From Opitutales bacterium (GTDB taxonomy: Bacteria > Verrucomicrobiota > Verrucomicrobiia > Opitutales > Intestinicryptomonadaceae), in contig JAJXPD010000114.1 of the NCBI GenBank assembly GCA_021641325.1, forward strand, positions 1 through 7,151: a stretch of 7,151 nt of DNA, read 5' to 3'. The notes below the pieces were generated by a model. That model made no database searches and was not told the origin of the DNA. It saw nothing but the letters and a program-made list of their open reading frames with translations. The position numbers and the translations under genes were made by a program. Below are positions 1 to 6,159 of this stretch, piece by piece. The number at the start of each line of letters is the position of its first letter. Within the stretch, counting starts at the first letter, position 1.

Positions 1-407
1 CCGATGTCGCGGCCGCCCTTAACCCAAACGGTGCGCTTGCGGCCGTCGGCAAAAACAATCTCCATTTCGCCGCCGAAAACCTTGCCCTTGGGCTGGTTTT
101 CGAACGCGTGGAGAAGGAAGACGTAGTTCGCGTTTCGGTTGACGTATTTGGAAACGTCCACTTCGGGCACGTTCTTTTCGTTGCTTGCCGAAATTACCCA
201 GTTGCCGCCGTGCTTCGACGGATCGGCGACGATGAACCCCATTCCGCCAAGCTCCATGCCTCCCGACTTGAAGTTTTTGACCGACGCCATCTTTCCGTTG
301 ACCGCCTCCGAGATGTCGGCAACCTGCGTCTTTTCCCCGTCGCAACCCGCCGCAAAAAGCGCGAGAGCCGACGCCGATAGTAGTAGTAGTAGTTTTTTCA
401 TTCCCAT
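1..407 (-). CDS. Lipoprotein with a glycosidase-type beta-sandwich module, partial (C-terminus beyond left edge)
   Basis: This frame is open from an ATG at 407 or 401 to the window edge, giving about 134 visible residues. The second ATG (401) starts MKKLLLLL, a classic lipoprotein signal peptide. It has two lysines, a hydrophobic core and a lipobox ending AAGC, so Cys20 would be the lipidated residue; Asp21 follows it. Residues about 49-134 align by eye with residues 197-279 of the upstream glycoside hydrolase: both have ELGGM, then a Tyr-Val core strand, then an acidic/Gly turn, then W-(hydrophobic)-(basic), and RD(I/F)G. Proteins ending this module with a 'DG...RD.G' pattern are common among PVC-group carbohydrate-active enzymes. 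The specific function is unknown because the rest of the gene is missing. No Shine-Dalgarno motif precedes either ATG, so the start choice is uncertain. The gene lies 31 bp after the glycosidase stop on the same strand, so co-transcription is likely. Confidence 0.85.
   Translation of the reverse strand, partial: MGMKKLLLLLSASALALFAAGCDGEKTQVADISEAVNGKMASVKNFKSGGMELGGMGFIVADPSKHGGNWVISASNEKNVPEVDVSKYVNRNANYVFLLHAFENQPKGKVFGGEMEIVFADGRKRTVWVKGGRDI
378..392. repeat. (TAG)5 microsatellite inside the lipoprotein signal peptide
   Basis: There are five perfect TAG units on the plus strand. Read on the coding (minus) strand they are five consecutive CTA leucine codons forming the hydrophobic core of the signal peptide. 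CTA appears uncommon in this GC-rich coding context. Slippage here would add or remove a leucine without changing the frame. Confidence 0.9.
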
Positions 408-438
408 ATATATTGTGGTTATTGTGTGTTGTTGAATA
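408..438 (-). other. Short intergenic leader between glycosidase and lipoprotein genes
   Basis: These 31 bp separate two co-directional genes. The coding-strand sequence is A/C-rich (it contains CAACAACACACA). It has no hairpin with a T-run and no purine-rich Shine-Dalgarno motif. This supports read-through transcription and an unstructured, SD-less translation leader for the lipoprotein. Confidence 0.6.
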
Positions 439-3400
439 TTATTCGGCGACGATTTCGAAGAAGGGCGAGAACTCCTTGAGCTTCGACGTGTCGATTTCTA
501 TTTTCAGCATGCCGTCCGACTCTTCGAGCGGGATTTTTTCGAGGCGTTCGCCCGTGATTTTAAGCGCGTAAAGCGAGAATTTTTTGCCCGCGCCGAAAAG
601 CGAAGCCACGTCGTCGAAGAATCCCAAGCTCGGCTTTTCGAGCGTAGCCGACACTTTGCCGACCTGCATGAGAATAGGCGTCGTGCCTTTCGAGATAAAC
701 GTCGTTTCGTCGCGCGAAACTTTGAAGTTCGTAGAGATGTTGTTGGTGTTGAAAATGAACACAATTCTCCCCGACTCCGCAAGCGGGTTGCCGTCAACCG
801 ACGACGCCGCAACCGCCGCGGGAACCGAAACCGACTTTACCGTAAGCGCGCCCACCTTCTCGTTTTTCGTGGCGGGCTTGAGCGCGACAGCCTCGGTATT
901 TGCGGTCGCAACTTTCACAAGCTCCTCTTTCACGCGCATGGTGATTTCGCCGGTGTCGCTCTGGAAGACGCCCTTTGCGGGGTCTGTCGCGTTGTCGGCG
1001 GGAAGTATGCCTGCCTCGCGCAGGCGTTTTGCGGCTTGGGAAATGTCGAACTTTTTGTCGCCCGCGCCAGTTCCCGCGACGTTCGACGCAGCCCACGACG
1101 CCGAAGAGCCAATCGGCTCGAACTGCAAGTCGGCGGGCTTCGTTTTGATTTTCGCGGCGGCGGGCGATTTGCGGGCGGTCGGGAACTCGATTCCGAAGCC
1201 CGTAAGCAGCGCGAGTTTCGACTGCTCCGTGTTCATGGCGTTGCCGACTTCGCGCGAGTTTTCAAGGTATTTGTCGTCGTAGACAATGTCCACGCGGCGG
1301 TCGGAAGTTTTGACGTCGCCCCTGAAAAACAGCACGGAGGTCAAAAATTCGTTTGCGCGGAACACGGGGCTGCCCGCCACTTCGAAAGGTCCGAGCGCGC
1401 CGCGCGATTTAAGAACCGCAACATCGTGGACTGTGAGGTTGTCGAAGCCCTGCAACGCCGAGTACGACGGGAACAGCACGCCGCCCTCGTGTTTGTAGGG
1501 ATTCCAGTGGCAGTGCTGCCATTCCGAAAGCATCATGGGCCTTCCCGCCACGCGCTTCGCGGCGGCGGCTCTGAAATATTCGCCGAAGTCGGACACAGAC
1601 GACTCAGAGCCCACTACCGAACCCTCCGACATGAACGCGCTGGGGTGTTTGTGGTAGACGTTGAGCGCGGTGTAATCGCCCGCCTCCGCGCTTAGCAGCG
1701 CAAACGATGTTGCCCTCACGCAGTTGTGCTGGTGGAGCGGAACGTTGAAGCCCTCCTCGCCGCGCACGACGCCCTCGCAGAAGCGTTGGAGGTCGCGCCC
1801 GTTTTCGATTATGAACAGGGCGATGTCGCGCTGTGAAATGCCTTCGTCGGATATTTTCACGTCGTCGAAGCTTTTGAGGTTGCGGCGGACTTTCCATTCG
1901 GGCTCGTTCCAGTTTTCGAAAGTCTTGTACTTGTTTTTGAGGAACTCCACGAACTTTGCGTTTACAAACTTCTTCACGCGCGGCGACGCGTTGCGAAGCC
2001 CGACGGGGCCAAGCTCGATTTCGTTGAAATATTCGGTGGAGACAATGGAGGGGTCGTCCTTCCACTTTTTGCCTGTGTATTTGTTGACGAGGTTAAGCTC
2101 CCACTTGACGAACTTGCGCCAGTCGGCGCGGGTCTTTTCGTCGCCGAAGAACATGAGAATTTTCACGTCGAACCTGTCGGCCCAATTGAAGTCGGGGTTG
2201 CCGAGGTCGTGGCTCGAAAGGTTGAAGTGCGAGTACACGCCCTCGCGCGCCATGGCGTAGAAGAAGTAGTCGTACATGTCCTTGTTGTACTCCCTGAGAG
2301 TGTACGGCGCGGAGAATTCCCTGTTGCCGCGCATGGAAATGCGCCAGCGGACGAGGTTGTAGCCCTGCCTGCGCATCATTTTTGCAAGCTCGTCGATGTC
2401 GGCGTGCGTCTTGATTGTCGTGCCGAAGCCGTCGCCGGGACGCCAGTTCGTGCCCTGAAACTTCACGGGAACTCCCGCGCGGTTTTCAAATTCGAAACGC
2501 CCGTTTTCGGAGACTCTCATTTTGCCGAAGCTGCCCGCGGGCGCGCTTTCAACCTGCTTGGAGAGGTCGAGAGCCGTGCCCTCCTTCACCGCCAAGTCGG
2601 AGATGTCCACGGGCTTCCACTGGCTCAAATCGTACTGTTTGGGAACGATTGTATCGAGGCTTTCGCTCGAAACCGTAATCGCGAAAACGTTGAGCTTTTC
2701 GCCGTCGATTCTTATGCTTTTGATTGCTCCGGCGTTTTCCTTAAACACGAATTTTGTGAAGTAAAGCACTCCGCCGTTCTTGCCCCCCCCGAAAACGGGA
2801 ATGCACTTGGAGTTAAATTTCGTAGTGCCGGCGGAGTCGCCGAAATCCCTGTCTTTGCGAATCCAGAAATGCTCCGACCCGCCGTTTTCGAAAGAAACGA
2901 GCATGCTTGCGCAGGCGTGGTCGGTATACTTCAAGTCGTTCGAGACCGCGCCCAAAACGTAGACGTATTTGCCGCGAATACCTTTGCCCGACAAATCGGC
3001 TTTCAGCGGCGTCGATACAGAAACAGCCGCCGCGCGGTTGACGCCCGACTTCGGGAAATCGTACTTCATTCCGCCAAGCTCTACAACTCCCTCGGGGAGG
3101 TTTTTATACGCCGAAATGCCGCCCTTCGAGCCGTCGGCCGGAATGTTTGCGCATTCGGAAATGTCGACCGTGTACGTGCCGTCCCACTTGGCGGGGACTT
3201 TCGCCTCTACCGACACCGACACCGGCACGCCTTTTTTCACACTGATTTTGGCGGGTATGCCGCGCGCGTATGTAGCCTCATGCCCGCTTTGCCCCGCAAG
3301 CTCGGCTTCGGGCTTGCCGTCGAATGCGAGGTTTCTGAACAGAGTGCGGTTTGAGAGCACCGCGCCGTTTTTGTCGCGCGCAAAATTGCTGCGCAGAAGA

Positions 3401-3672
3401 ATGTTGAGCGTTGCGTCGGAATCGGGCACAACGGTGAAGCCCATTTTACTCCATTCGGAGTCCGACACTTTTTTTGTGGCGGTTATCGTTTTCGGGGCGT
3501 CGCTGCGCCAGTTTGCGTGGCCCGCGCCCGTGCCTTTTATCTTGGCGACGACCTTTACGTCGGCGTCCGACCACGAGAAGATTTCCGCAACGTGCGATTT
3601 TACCGCGTCCGCCGCAAACAATGAAGCCGCCGCGAGTGTTGACAATAGTATTATAGGTGTTTTTCCAAACAT
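439..3672 (-). CDS. Secreted multidomain glycoside hydrolase, clan GH-A type TIM barrel
   Basis: The protein has 1077 residues starting at [10 protein letters not shown]. The frame stays open upstream to 4161, but that extension lies antisense to gpmI, and the signal peptide (hydrophobic core residues 6-20, likely cleavage near A20-A23) fixes the start at 3672. Visible layout: residues about 25-165 resemble a CBM4/9-like sandwich; 196-290 are a second beta-sandwich shared with the downstream lipoprotein; about 340-400 are a connector of the 'W-PVD-S' and 'ALDLS' type; about 400-790 are a TIM barrel opening with [10 protein letters not shown]; about 890-1077 are C-terminal beta structure containing SDTGEI. 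The proposed acid/base is Glu551 in YFNEIE, and the proposed nucleophile is Glu717 in MMLSEW. These are strand-4 and strand-7 positions about 165 residues apart, as expected for retaining clan GH-A enzymes. Substrate and CAZy family cannot be assigned by eye. The protein is probably periplasmic or extracellular and acts on polysaccharide. No C-terminal sorting signal is seen. Confidence 0.88.
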   Translation of the reverse strand: MFGKTPIILLSTLAAASLFAADAVKSHVAEIFSWSDADVKVVAKIKGTGAGHANWRSDAPKTITATKKVSDSEWSKMGFTVVPDSDATLNILLRSNFARDKNGAVLSNRTLFRNLAFDGKPEAELAGQSGHEATYARGIPAKISVKKGVPVSVSVEAKVPAKWDGTYTVDISECANIPADGSKGGISAYKNLPEGVVELGGMKYDFPKSGVNRAAAVSVSTPLKADLSGKGIRGKYVYVLGAVSNDLKYTDHACASMLVSFENGGSEHFWIRKDRDFGDSAGTTKFNSKCIPVFGGGKNGGVLYFTKFVFKENAGAIKSIRIDGEKLNVFAITVSSESLDTIVPKQYDLSQWKPVDISDLAVKEGTALDLSKQVESAPAGSFGKMRVSENGRFEFENRAGVPVKFQGTNWRPGDGFGTTIKTHADIDELAKMMRRQGYNLVRWRISMRGNREFSAPYTLREYNKDMYDYFFYAMAREGVYSHFNLSSHDLGNPDFNWADRFDVKILMFFGDEKTRADWRKFVKWELNLVNKYTGKKWKDDPSIVSTEYFNEIELGPVGLRNASPRVKKFVNAKFVEFLKNKYKTFENWNEPEWKVRRNLKSFDDVKISDEGISQRDIALFIIENGRDLQRFCEGVVRGEEGFNVPLHQHNCVRATSFALLSAEAGDYTALNVYHKHPSAFMSEGSVVGSESSVSDFGEYFRAAAAKRVAGRPMMLSEWQHCHWNPYKHEGGVLFPSYSALQGFDNLTVHDVAVLKSRGALGPFEVAGSPVFRANEFLTSVLFFRGDVKTSDRRVDIVYDDKYLENSREVGNAMNTEQSKLALLTGFGIEFPTARKSPAAAKIKTKPADLQFEPIGSSASWAASNVAGTGAGDKKFDISQAAKRLREAGILPADNATDPAKGVFQSDTGEITMRVKEELVKVATANTEAVALKPATKNEKVGALTVKSVSVPAAVAASSVDGNPLAESGRIVFIFNTNNISTNFKVSRDETTFISKGTTPILMQVGKVSATLEKPSLGFFDDVASLFGAGKKFSLYALKITGERLEKIPLEESDGMLKIEIDTSKLKEFSPFFEIVAE

Positions 3673-3829
3673 AGTAATCCGTGTGTGTGTTAAAGGGTTT
3701 GACGTTAACCGATTTCCGCCGCGCATGCAAACATTTTTTCCCGCGCCCCCGCCGATTCTTTCTTTCCGTGAAAATTGTGTTGCGCGATGCGATTTTGATG
3801 TTTTCATTGTCTTCCGATTTTTAAAATTT
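3673..3829. promoter_or_regulatory. Divergent intergenic region between the glycosidase and gpmI
   Basis: These 157 bp must hold the promoters and 5' leaders of two divergently transcribed genes. No convincing sigma70 -35/-10 pair was found on either strand. On the gpmI side the sequence just before the ATG is AT-rich (TTTTTAAAATTT) with no Shine-Dalgarno motif. On the glycosidase side the leader contains an (AC)5 run and GGATTACT before the ATG. A GTTAAC palindrome lies at about 3703-3708. The assignment as a regulatory region follows from gene arrangement, not from a recognised motif. Confidence 0.5.
3681..3690. repeat. (GT)5 dinucleotide run in the glycosidase 5' leader
   Basis: There are five perfect GT units, which read as (AC)5 in the glycosidase transcript, ending 8 nt upstream of its ATG. 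A similar CA-rich stretch precedes the lipoprotein start. The run could be slippage-prone and would then alter leader length. Confidence 0.85.
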
Positions 3830-5404
3830 ATGAACGGAGTAAAAAGACCTGTAATATTAGTAATCAGGGACGGTTGGGGCGAAAACCACGACTCCTCCCT
3901 CGACAAATACAATGCGGTAAAACTGGCGGACGCGCCGTTTTGCAAAATGCTCTCGAAAAAATGGCCGCGCACCGAAATTTCGGCTTGCGGGCTTGAAGTC
4001 GGTCTCCCCGAAGGAATCATGGGCAACAGCGAAGTCGGACACCAGAATATCGGCGCGGGCAGAATCGTTGACCAGGAAATCGTAAGAATCGACAAGGGCT
4101 TCCAGACTGGCTCGGTGCTCGAAAGCCCCGTACTCAACGAAGTCTTCAAGAAGCTCGACAACGGCGGCGCGCTCCACCTCTTCGGGCTTTGCTCAGACGC
4201 CGGCGTGCACTCGATGCTCCGCCACCTCTACGCGCTCCTGAAAATCTGCGCCGACAAAAAGTACGACAAGGTTTTCCTCCACGCTTTCACCGACGGACGC
4301 GACACCCCGCCCACGAGCGGACTCGGATTTATCCGCGAAGTCGAAGGCAAGATGAAGGAATACGGCGTCGGACAGGTTGCGTCGGTAATCGGCAGATTCT
4401 GGGCGATGGACAGAGACAAACGCTGGGACAGAGTCGAAAAAGCCTACGACTGCCTCGTCGGAACAAAGGCCGAAGCCGCGGTCTCCAACGCCGAAGACGC
4501 GTTCAAAAACTACTACGAAAAACCCGCCGCCGACAACATGCAGGGCGACGAATTCATCGTCCCCACTTGGATTGAAAAGGACGGGAAGCCCATCGGCAGA
4601 ATCGCCGATGGCGACGCCGTCATATTCTTCAACTTCCGCGGCGACCGCCCGCGCGAGCTTACAAGCGCGTTCATCGACAAAGGCTTCGACGGCTTCGACC
4701 GCTCGAAAACACCGCAGGTCTTCTTTGTTACAATGACCGAATACAAGGTCGGCCTCTGCCCCAACGTGCTCTTCCCCAAGCCGCCCAAAATGGTCAACAT
4801 TCTCGGCGACTACGTTTCCTCGAAGGGTCTGGCACAGCTGCGCTGCGCCGAAACCGAAAAGTTCGCGCATGTAACGTTCTTCTTCAACGACTACCGCGAA
4901 GAACCTTTCAAGGGCGAAGACCGCATTCTCATCGACTCGCCCCGCGACGTGCAGACTTACGACCAAAAGCCCGAAATGAGCGCGCCCGCAGTAGCCGACG
5001 CGGTCGTCAAGGCGATTCGCGAAAATAAATACGCGCTTATCGTCGTAAACTTCGCAAACGGCGACATGGTCGGGCACACCGGCAACCTCAAAGCCGCCGT
5101 CAAAGCGGTCGAAACCGTCGACAAATGCGTGGAAAAAATCGCGCGCGCGGCCGACGAATTCGGAGCGGCTCTCGTCGTCACAGCCGACCACGGCAACAGC
5201 GACCAACTCTTCGAACCCGCCATCAACGAAGCGCATACCCGCCACACGATGAACCCAGTGGAAGTTGTAATCTACGGCAAGGGTCTCGAAGGCCTGCTCA
5301 TGCGCAAAAGCGGCACGCTCGGCGACATCGCCCCGACCGTACTCCAACTCATGGGTCTCAAAAAGCCCGAAGAAATGACAGGTCAGTCCCTCATCGCAGG
5401 CTAG
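3830..5404 (+). CDS. gpmI: 2,3-bisphosphoglycerate-independent phosphoglycerate mutase
   Basis: The product is 524 residues, close to the usual 510 or so for the family. It interconverts 3- and 2-phosphoglycerate in the cytoplasm (glycolysis/gluconeogenesis) using two Mn ions and a phosphoserine intermediate. Family signatures are intact: DGWG (metal Asp14), GNSEVGH with nucleophile Ser67, SDAGVHS (His127), TDGRD (Arg157, Asp158), [19 protein letters not shown] (Arg189, Arg195), FFNFRGDR (Arg270, Arg273), Lys344 in the [13 protein letters not shown] segment, Asp412/His416 in GDMVGHTG, Asp453/His454 in TADHGN, and His472 near HTMNP. The start at 3830 puts the DGWG motif at residue 14, as expected. 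The open frame upstream is antisense to the glycosidase and is not believed to be coding. There is no Shine-Dalgarno motif. The gene is divergent from the glycosidase and convergent with gpsA, so it is probably monocistronic. The function call is very secure. Confidence 0.97.
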   Translation: MNGVKRPVILVIRDGWGENHDSSLDKYNAVKLADAPFCKMLSKKWPRTEISACGLEVGLPEGIMGNSEVGHQNIGAGRIVDQEIVRIDKGFQTGSVLESPVLNEVFKKLDNGGALHLFGLCSDAGVHSMLRHLYALLKICADKKYDKVFLHAFTDGRDTPPTSGLGFIREVEGKMKEYGVGQVASVIGRFWAMDRDKRWDRVEKAYDCLVGTKAEAAVSNAEDAFKNYYEKPAADNMQGDEFIVPTWIEKDGKPIGRIADGDAVIFFNFRGDRPRELTSAFIDKGFDGFDRSKTPQVFFVTMTEYKVGLCPNVLFPKPPKMVNILGDYVSSKGLAQLRCAETEKFAHVTFFFNDYREEPFKGEDRILIDSPRDVQTYDQKPEMSAPAVADAVVKAIRENKYALIVVNFANGDMVGHTGNLKAAVKAVETVDKCVEKIARAADEFGAALVVTADHGNSDQLFEPAINEAHTRHTMNPVEVVIYGKGLEGLLMRKSGTLGDIAPTVLQLMGLKKPEEMTGQSLIAG

Positions 5405-5444
5405 CAGCCTGCACGGGGCGCGAGGCAGGCTGCAGCCTGCACGG
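5404..5444. repeat. 13-nt direct repeat and 16-bp palindrome at the gpmI stop
   Basis: The sequence GCAGCCTGCACGG occurs at 5404-5416, starting on the last base of the gpmI stop codon, and again at 5432-5444. Between them, and overlapping the second copy, is the perfect 16-bp palindrome GCAGGCTGCAGCCTGC (5425-5440). It could form a hairpin or cruciform or be the core of a dispersed repeat. There is no T-run after it, so it is not a canonical terminator. Confidence 0.8.
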
Positions 5445-5566
5445 CGACAGAGGGGGCTGCCGCCCCCAAAAGGCGGTTTTCGCTACCACGAAAACTCCCG
5501 CCTGTCCCCTCGCTCAAACGCAAGGTGCGCCTCCCTACGGAGCTTCGCTCCTTTCTGTGATTATGC

Positions 5567-5590
5567 GGCGCGGCCATAACCGCGCCTTTT
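5567..5590 (+). terminator. Rho-independent terminator candidate for gpmI
   Basis: The stem GGCGCGG/CCGCGCC (7 bp, all G-C) encloses the loop CCATAA and is followed directly by TTTT. It lies 162 nt after the gpmI stop in the correct orientation. The T-run is short, so it may be only moderately efficient. Confidence 0.55.
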
Positions 5591-5691
5591 CCCGTTTAGT
5601 TCGTATTGGCTTCGCCAATTACTGGTGGCGAGATATGCGACATTCGGAAAAGAAATTAATTTAAATAGACGCGCTTTGCGCGGATAAAATC

Positions 5692-5730
5692 AAAAGCGGA
5701 AATTCCAAGTTTCGGAATTTCCGCTTTTTT
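5692..5730. terminator. Strong bidirectional terminator between the convergent genes
   Basis: A perfect 15-bp inverted repeat, AAAAGCGGAAATTCC (5692-5706) and GGAATTTCCGCTTTT (5714-5728), has a 7-nt loop. The plus strand has six T after the GC-containing stem. The minus strand reads CCGCTTTTGATTTTAT. It can therefore stop gpmI read-through on the plus strand and the gpsA/repeat transcript on the minus strand. Confidence 0.85.
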
Positions 5731-5737
5731 GTAAACT

Positions 5738-5933
5738 CAACTTTTATCCCAGCGCACTCTAAAAATCTTCGTGCGCCAGCACTCTAATTTTAGGGGCGTC
5801 AAAATGCCAGTATAAGGGCGGCTTTGCGCGCGGCACAGGGCGCGTGGCGTACTTCCGTACGCGAGCGGTCTGGGGCGTGCGCGAAACGCCCTTAGACTGG
5901 TGCTTTCACGCCACGTGTGCGTGGCGTACGCGG
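5738..5933 (-). repeat. Structured repeat unit A
   Basis: This is an imperfect direct repeat of unit B, with an offset of 234-235 nt. Both begin with CAACTTTTATCCC on the plus strand. The long arm pairs CCAGT (5807-5811) with ACTGG (5896-5900), TAAGGGCG (5813-5820) with CGCCCTTA (5887-5894), TTT with AAA, and CGCGC (5827-5831) with GCGCG (5879-5883). The apical stem is GCGTAC/GTACGC (5847-5862) with a 4-nt loop that reads GGAA on the minus strand. A short second hairpin pairs GTGC (5771-5774) with GCAC (5779-5782), flanked by CTAAAAAT and ATTTTAG. An extra 8-bp hairpin at 5908-5927 (ACGCCACG, loop TGTG, CGTGGCGT) follows the long arm and overlaps the partial copy. Confidence 0.88.
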
Positions 5934-5970
5934 CTATCCGCAAACATTAGTCGGCTCGCGAAACGCCCTA
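5919..5970 (-). repeat. Degenerate partial third repeat unit
   Basis: The segment GTGGCGTACGCGG at the left and CTCGCGAAACGCCCTA at the right match, in the same order and orientation, the apical and right-arm parts of unit A (5844-5893). The TTCCGTAC portion of the apical hairpin is missing, as expected for deletion between the two GTAC copies. The middle (CTATCCGCAAACATTAG) has diverged. The segment lies between units A and B. Confidence 0.5.
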
Positions 5971-5972
5971 CC

Positions 5973-6159
5973 CAACTTTTATCCCAAAGCACTCTAAAAA
6001 TCTTCGCGCCGTGCGCTGTATTTTTAGGCGCGTCAAAGTGCTTTCATAAGGGTGGCTTTCCTGTGCGAACAGGGCGCGTGGCGTACTTTCGTACGCGAGC
6101 GGTCTGGGCGTACAGGGAAACGCCCTTAGGAAAGTGCTTTCACGCGCCGTACGCGCCGT
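5973..6159 (-). repeat. Structured repeat unit B, abutting the gpsA stop codon
   Basis: This unit is a direct repeat of unit A. The long arm pairs CTTTC (6041-6045) with GAAAG (6130-6134), TAAGGGTG (6047-6054) with CGCCCTTA (6121-6128), TTT with AAA, and CCTGT (6060-6064) with ACAGG (6112-6116). The apical GCGTAC/GTACGC stem (6081-6096) has a loop reading GAAA on the minus strand. The second hairpin is GCGC, loop CGT, GCGC (6006-6016) enclosed by a perfect CTAAAAAT/ATTTTTAG stem (5994-6001 with 6020-6027). The right end is a tandem 9-mer ACGCGCCGT (6142-6150 and 6151-6159), directly next to the gpsA stop at 6160-6162. Confidence 0.88.

Larger units (their letters stand above)
5405..5737. other. 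Gene-free, hairpin-rich spacer downstream of gpmI
   Basis: No credible coding sequence is present; the open frames are continuations of gpmI shadow frames. The region contains a dense series of small inverted repeats: 5425-5440 (palindrome); 5452-5467 (GGGGGC, loop TGCC, GCCCCC); 5472-5502 (GGCGG-TTTTCG arm against CGAAAA-CTC-CCGCC, with a CTC bulge); 5539-5551 (GGAGC-TTC-GCTCC); 5567-5586; 5605-5619 (ATTGGC-TTC-GCCAAT); 5670-5682 (CGCGC-TTT-GCGCG); and 5692-5728. Two of these, at 5567 and 5692, are followed by T-runs and are listed as terminators. The others may be remnants of dispersed intergenic repeats. Confidence 0.7.
5738..6159 (-). ncRNA. Candidate structured RNA array in the gpsA 3' region
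   Basis: Comparing units A and B shows compensatory base-pair changes in two arms of the long hairpin and in the short hairpin, near-identity (39 of 40 nt) at the apex, and a GNRA loop (GGAA or GAAA) only when read on the minus strand. The array starts at the gpsA stop, is co-oriented with gpsA, and ends just before the terminator at 5692-5730. The simplest model is two tandem folded RNA domains in the gpsA 3' UTR, or a separate small RNA. I do not recognise the family. A structured mobile repeat, or a DNA hairpin element without an RNA role, remains possible. Confidence 0.4.

Noticed and set aside
2969..3829. N-terminal extension of gpmI by 287 codons
   Set aside because: It is antisense to the glycosidase. 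The family N-terminus ([10 protein letters not shown]) begins right after the ATG at 3830.
3673..3829. Specific sigma70 promoters (for example TTGCAT-17-TAACGT towards the glycosidase)
   Set aside because: Each hexamer matches the consensus at only about three of six positions, which is no better than chance in this composition.
3673..4161. Upstream extension of the glycosidase frame to an ATG at 4161
   Set aside because: The extra 163 codons lie antisense to the conserved start of gpmI, and a clean signal peptide begins at 3672.
4193..5347. 384-codon open frame on the minus strand opposite gpmI, and similar long frames opposite the glycosidase and gpsA
   Set aside because: These are shadow frames produced by the GC-rich codon usage of well-conserved genes. 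They show no recognisable domains.
5737..5943. Minus-strand 68-codon open frame over repeat unit A
   Set aside because: It falls entirely within the structured repeat and no equivalent frame was seen in unit B. Its composition does not resemble the neighbouring genes.
5847..6096. Group II intron domain V
   Set aside because: A GNRA-capped stem with an internal bulge resembles domain V superficially. The AGC triad and the fixed 34-nt geometry are absent, and there is no intron reverse transcriptase nearby.
5738..6159. CRISPR array or integron attC sites
   Set aside because: Units are about 190 bp, imperfect and only two to three in number, with no regular spacers. There are no cas genes or integrase, and no attC-type core sites were seen.
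5738..6159. Insertion sequence or transposase remnant
   Set aside because: No transposase-like peptide was found and no terminal inverted repeats flank the array. A non-autonomous element cannot be excluded without genome-wide copies.
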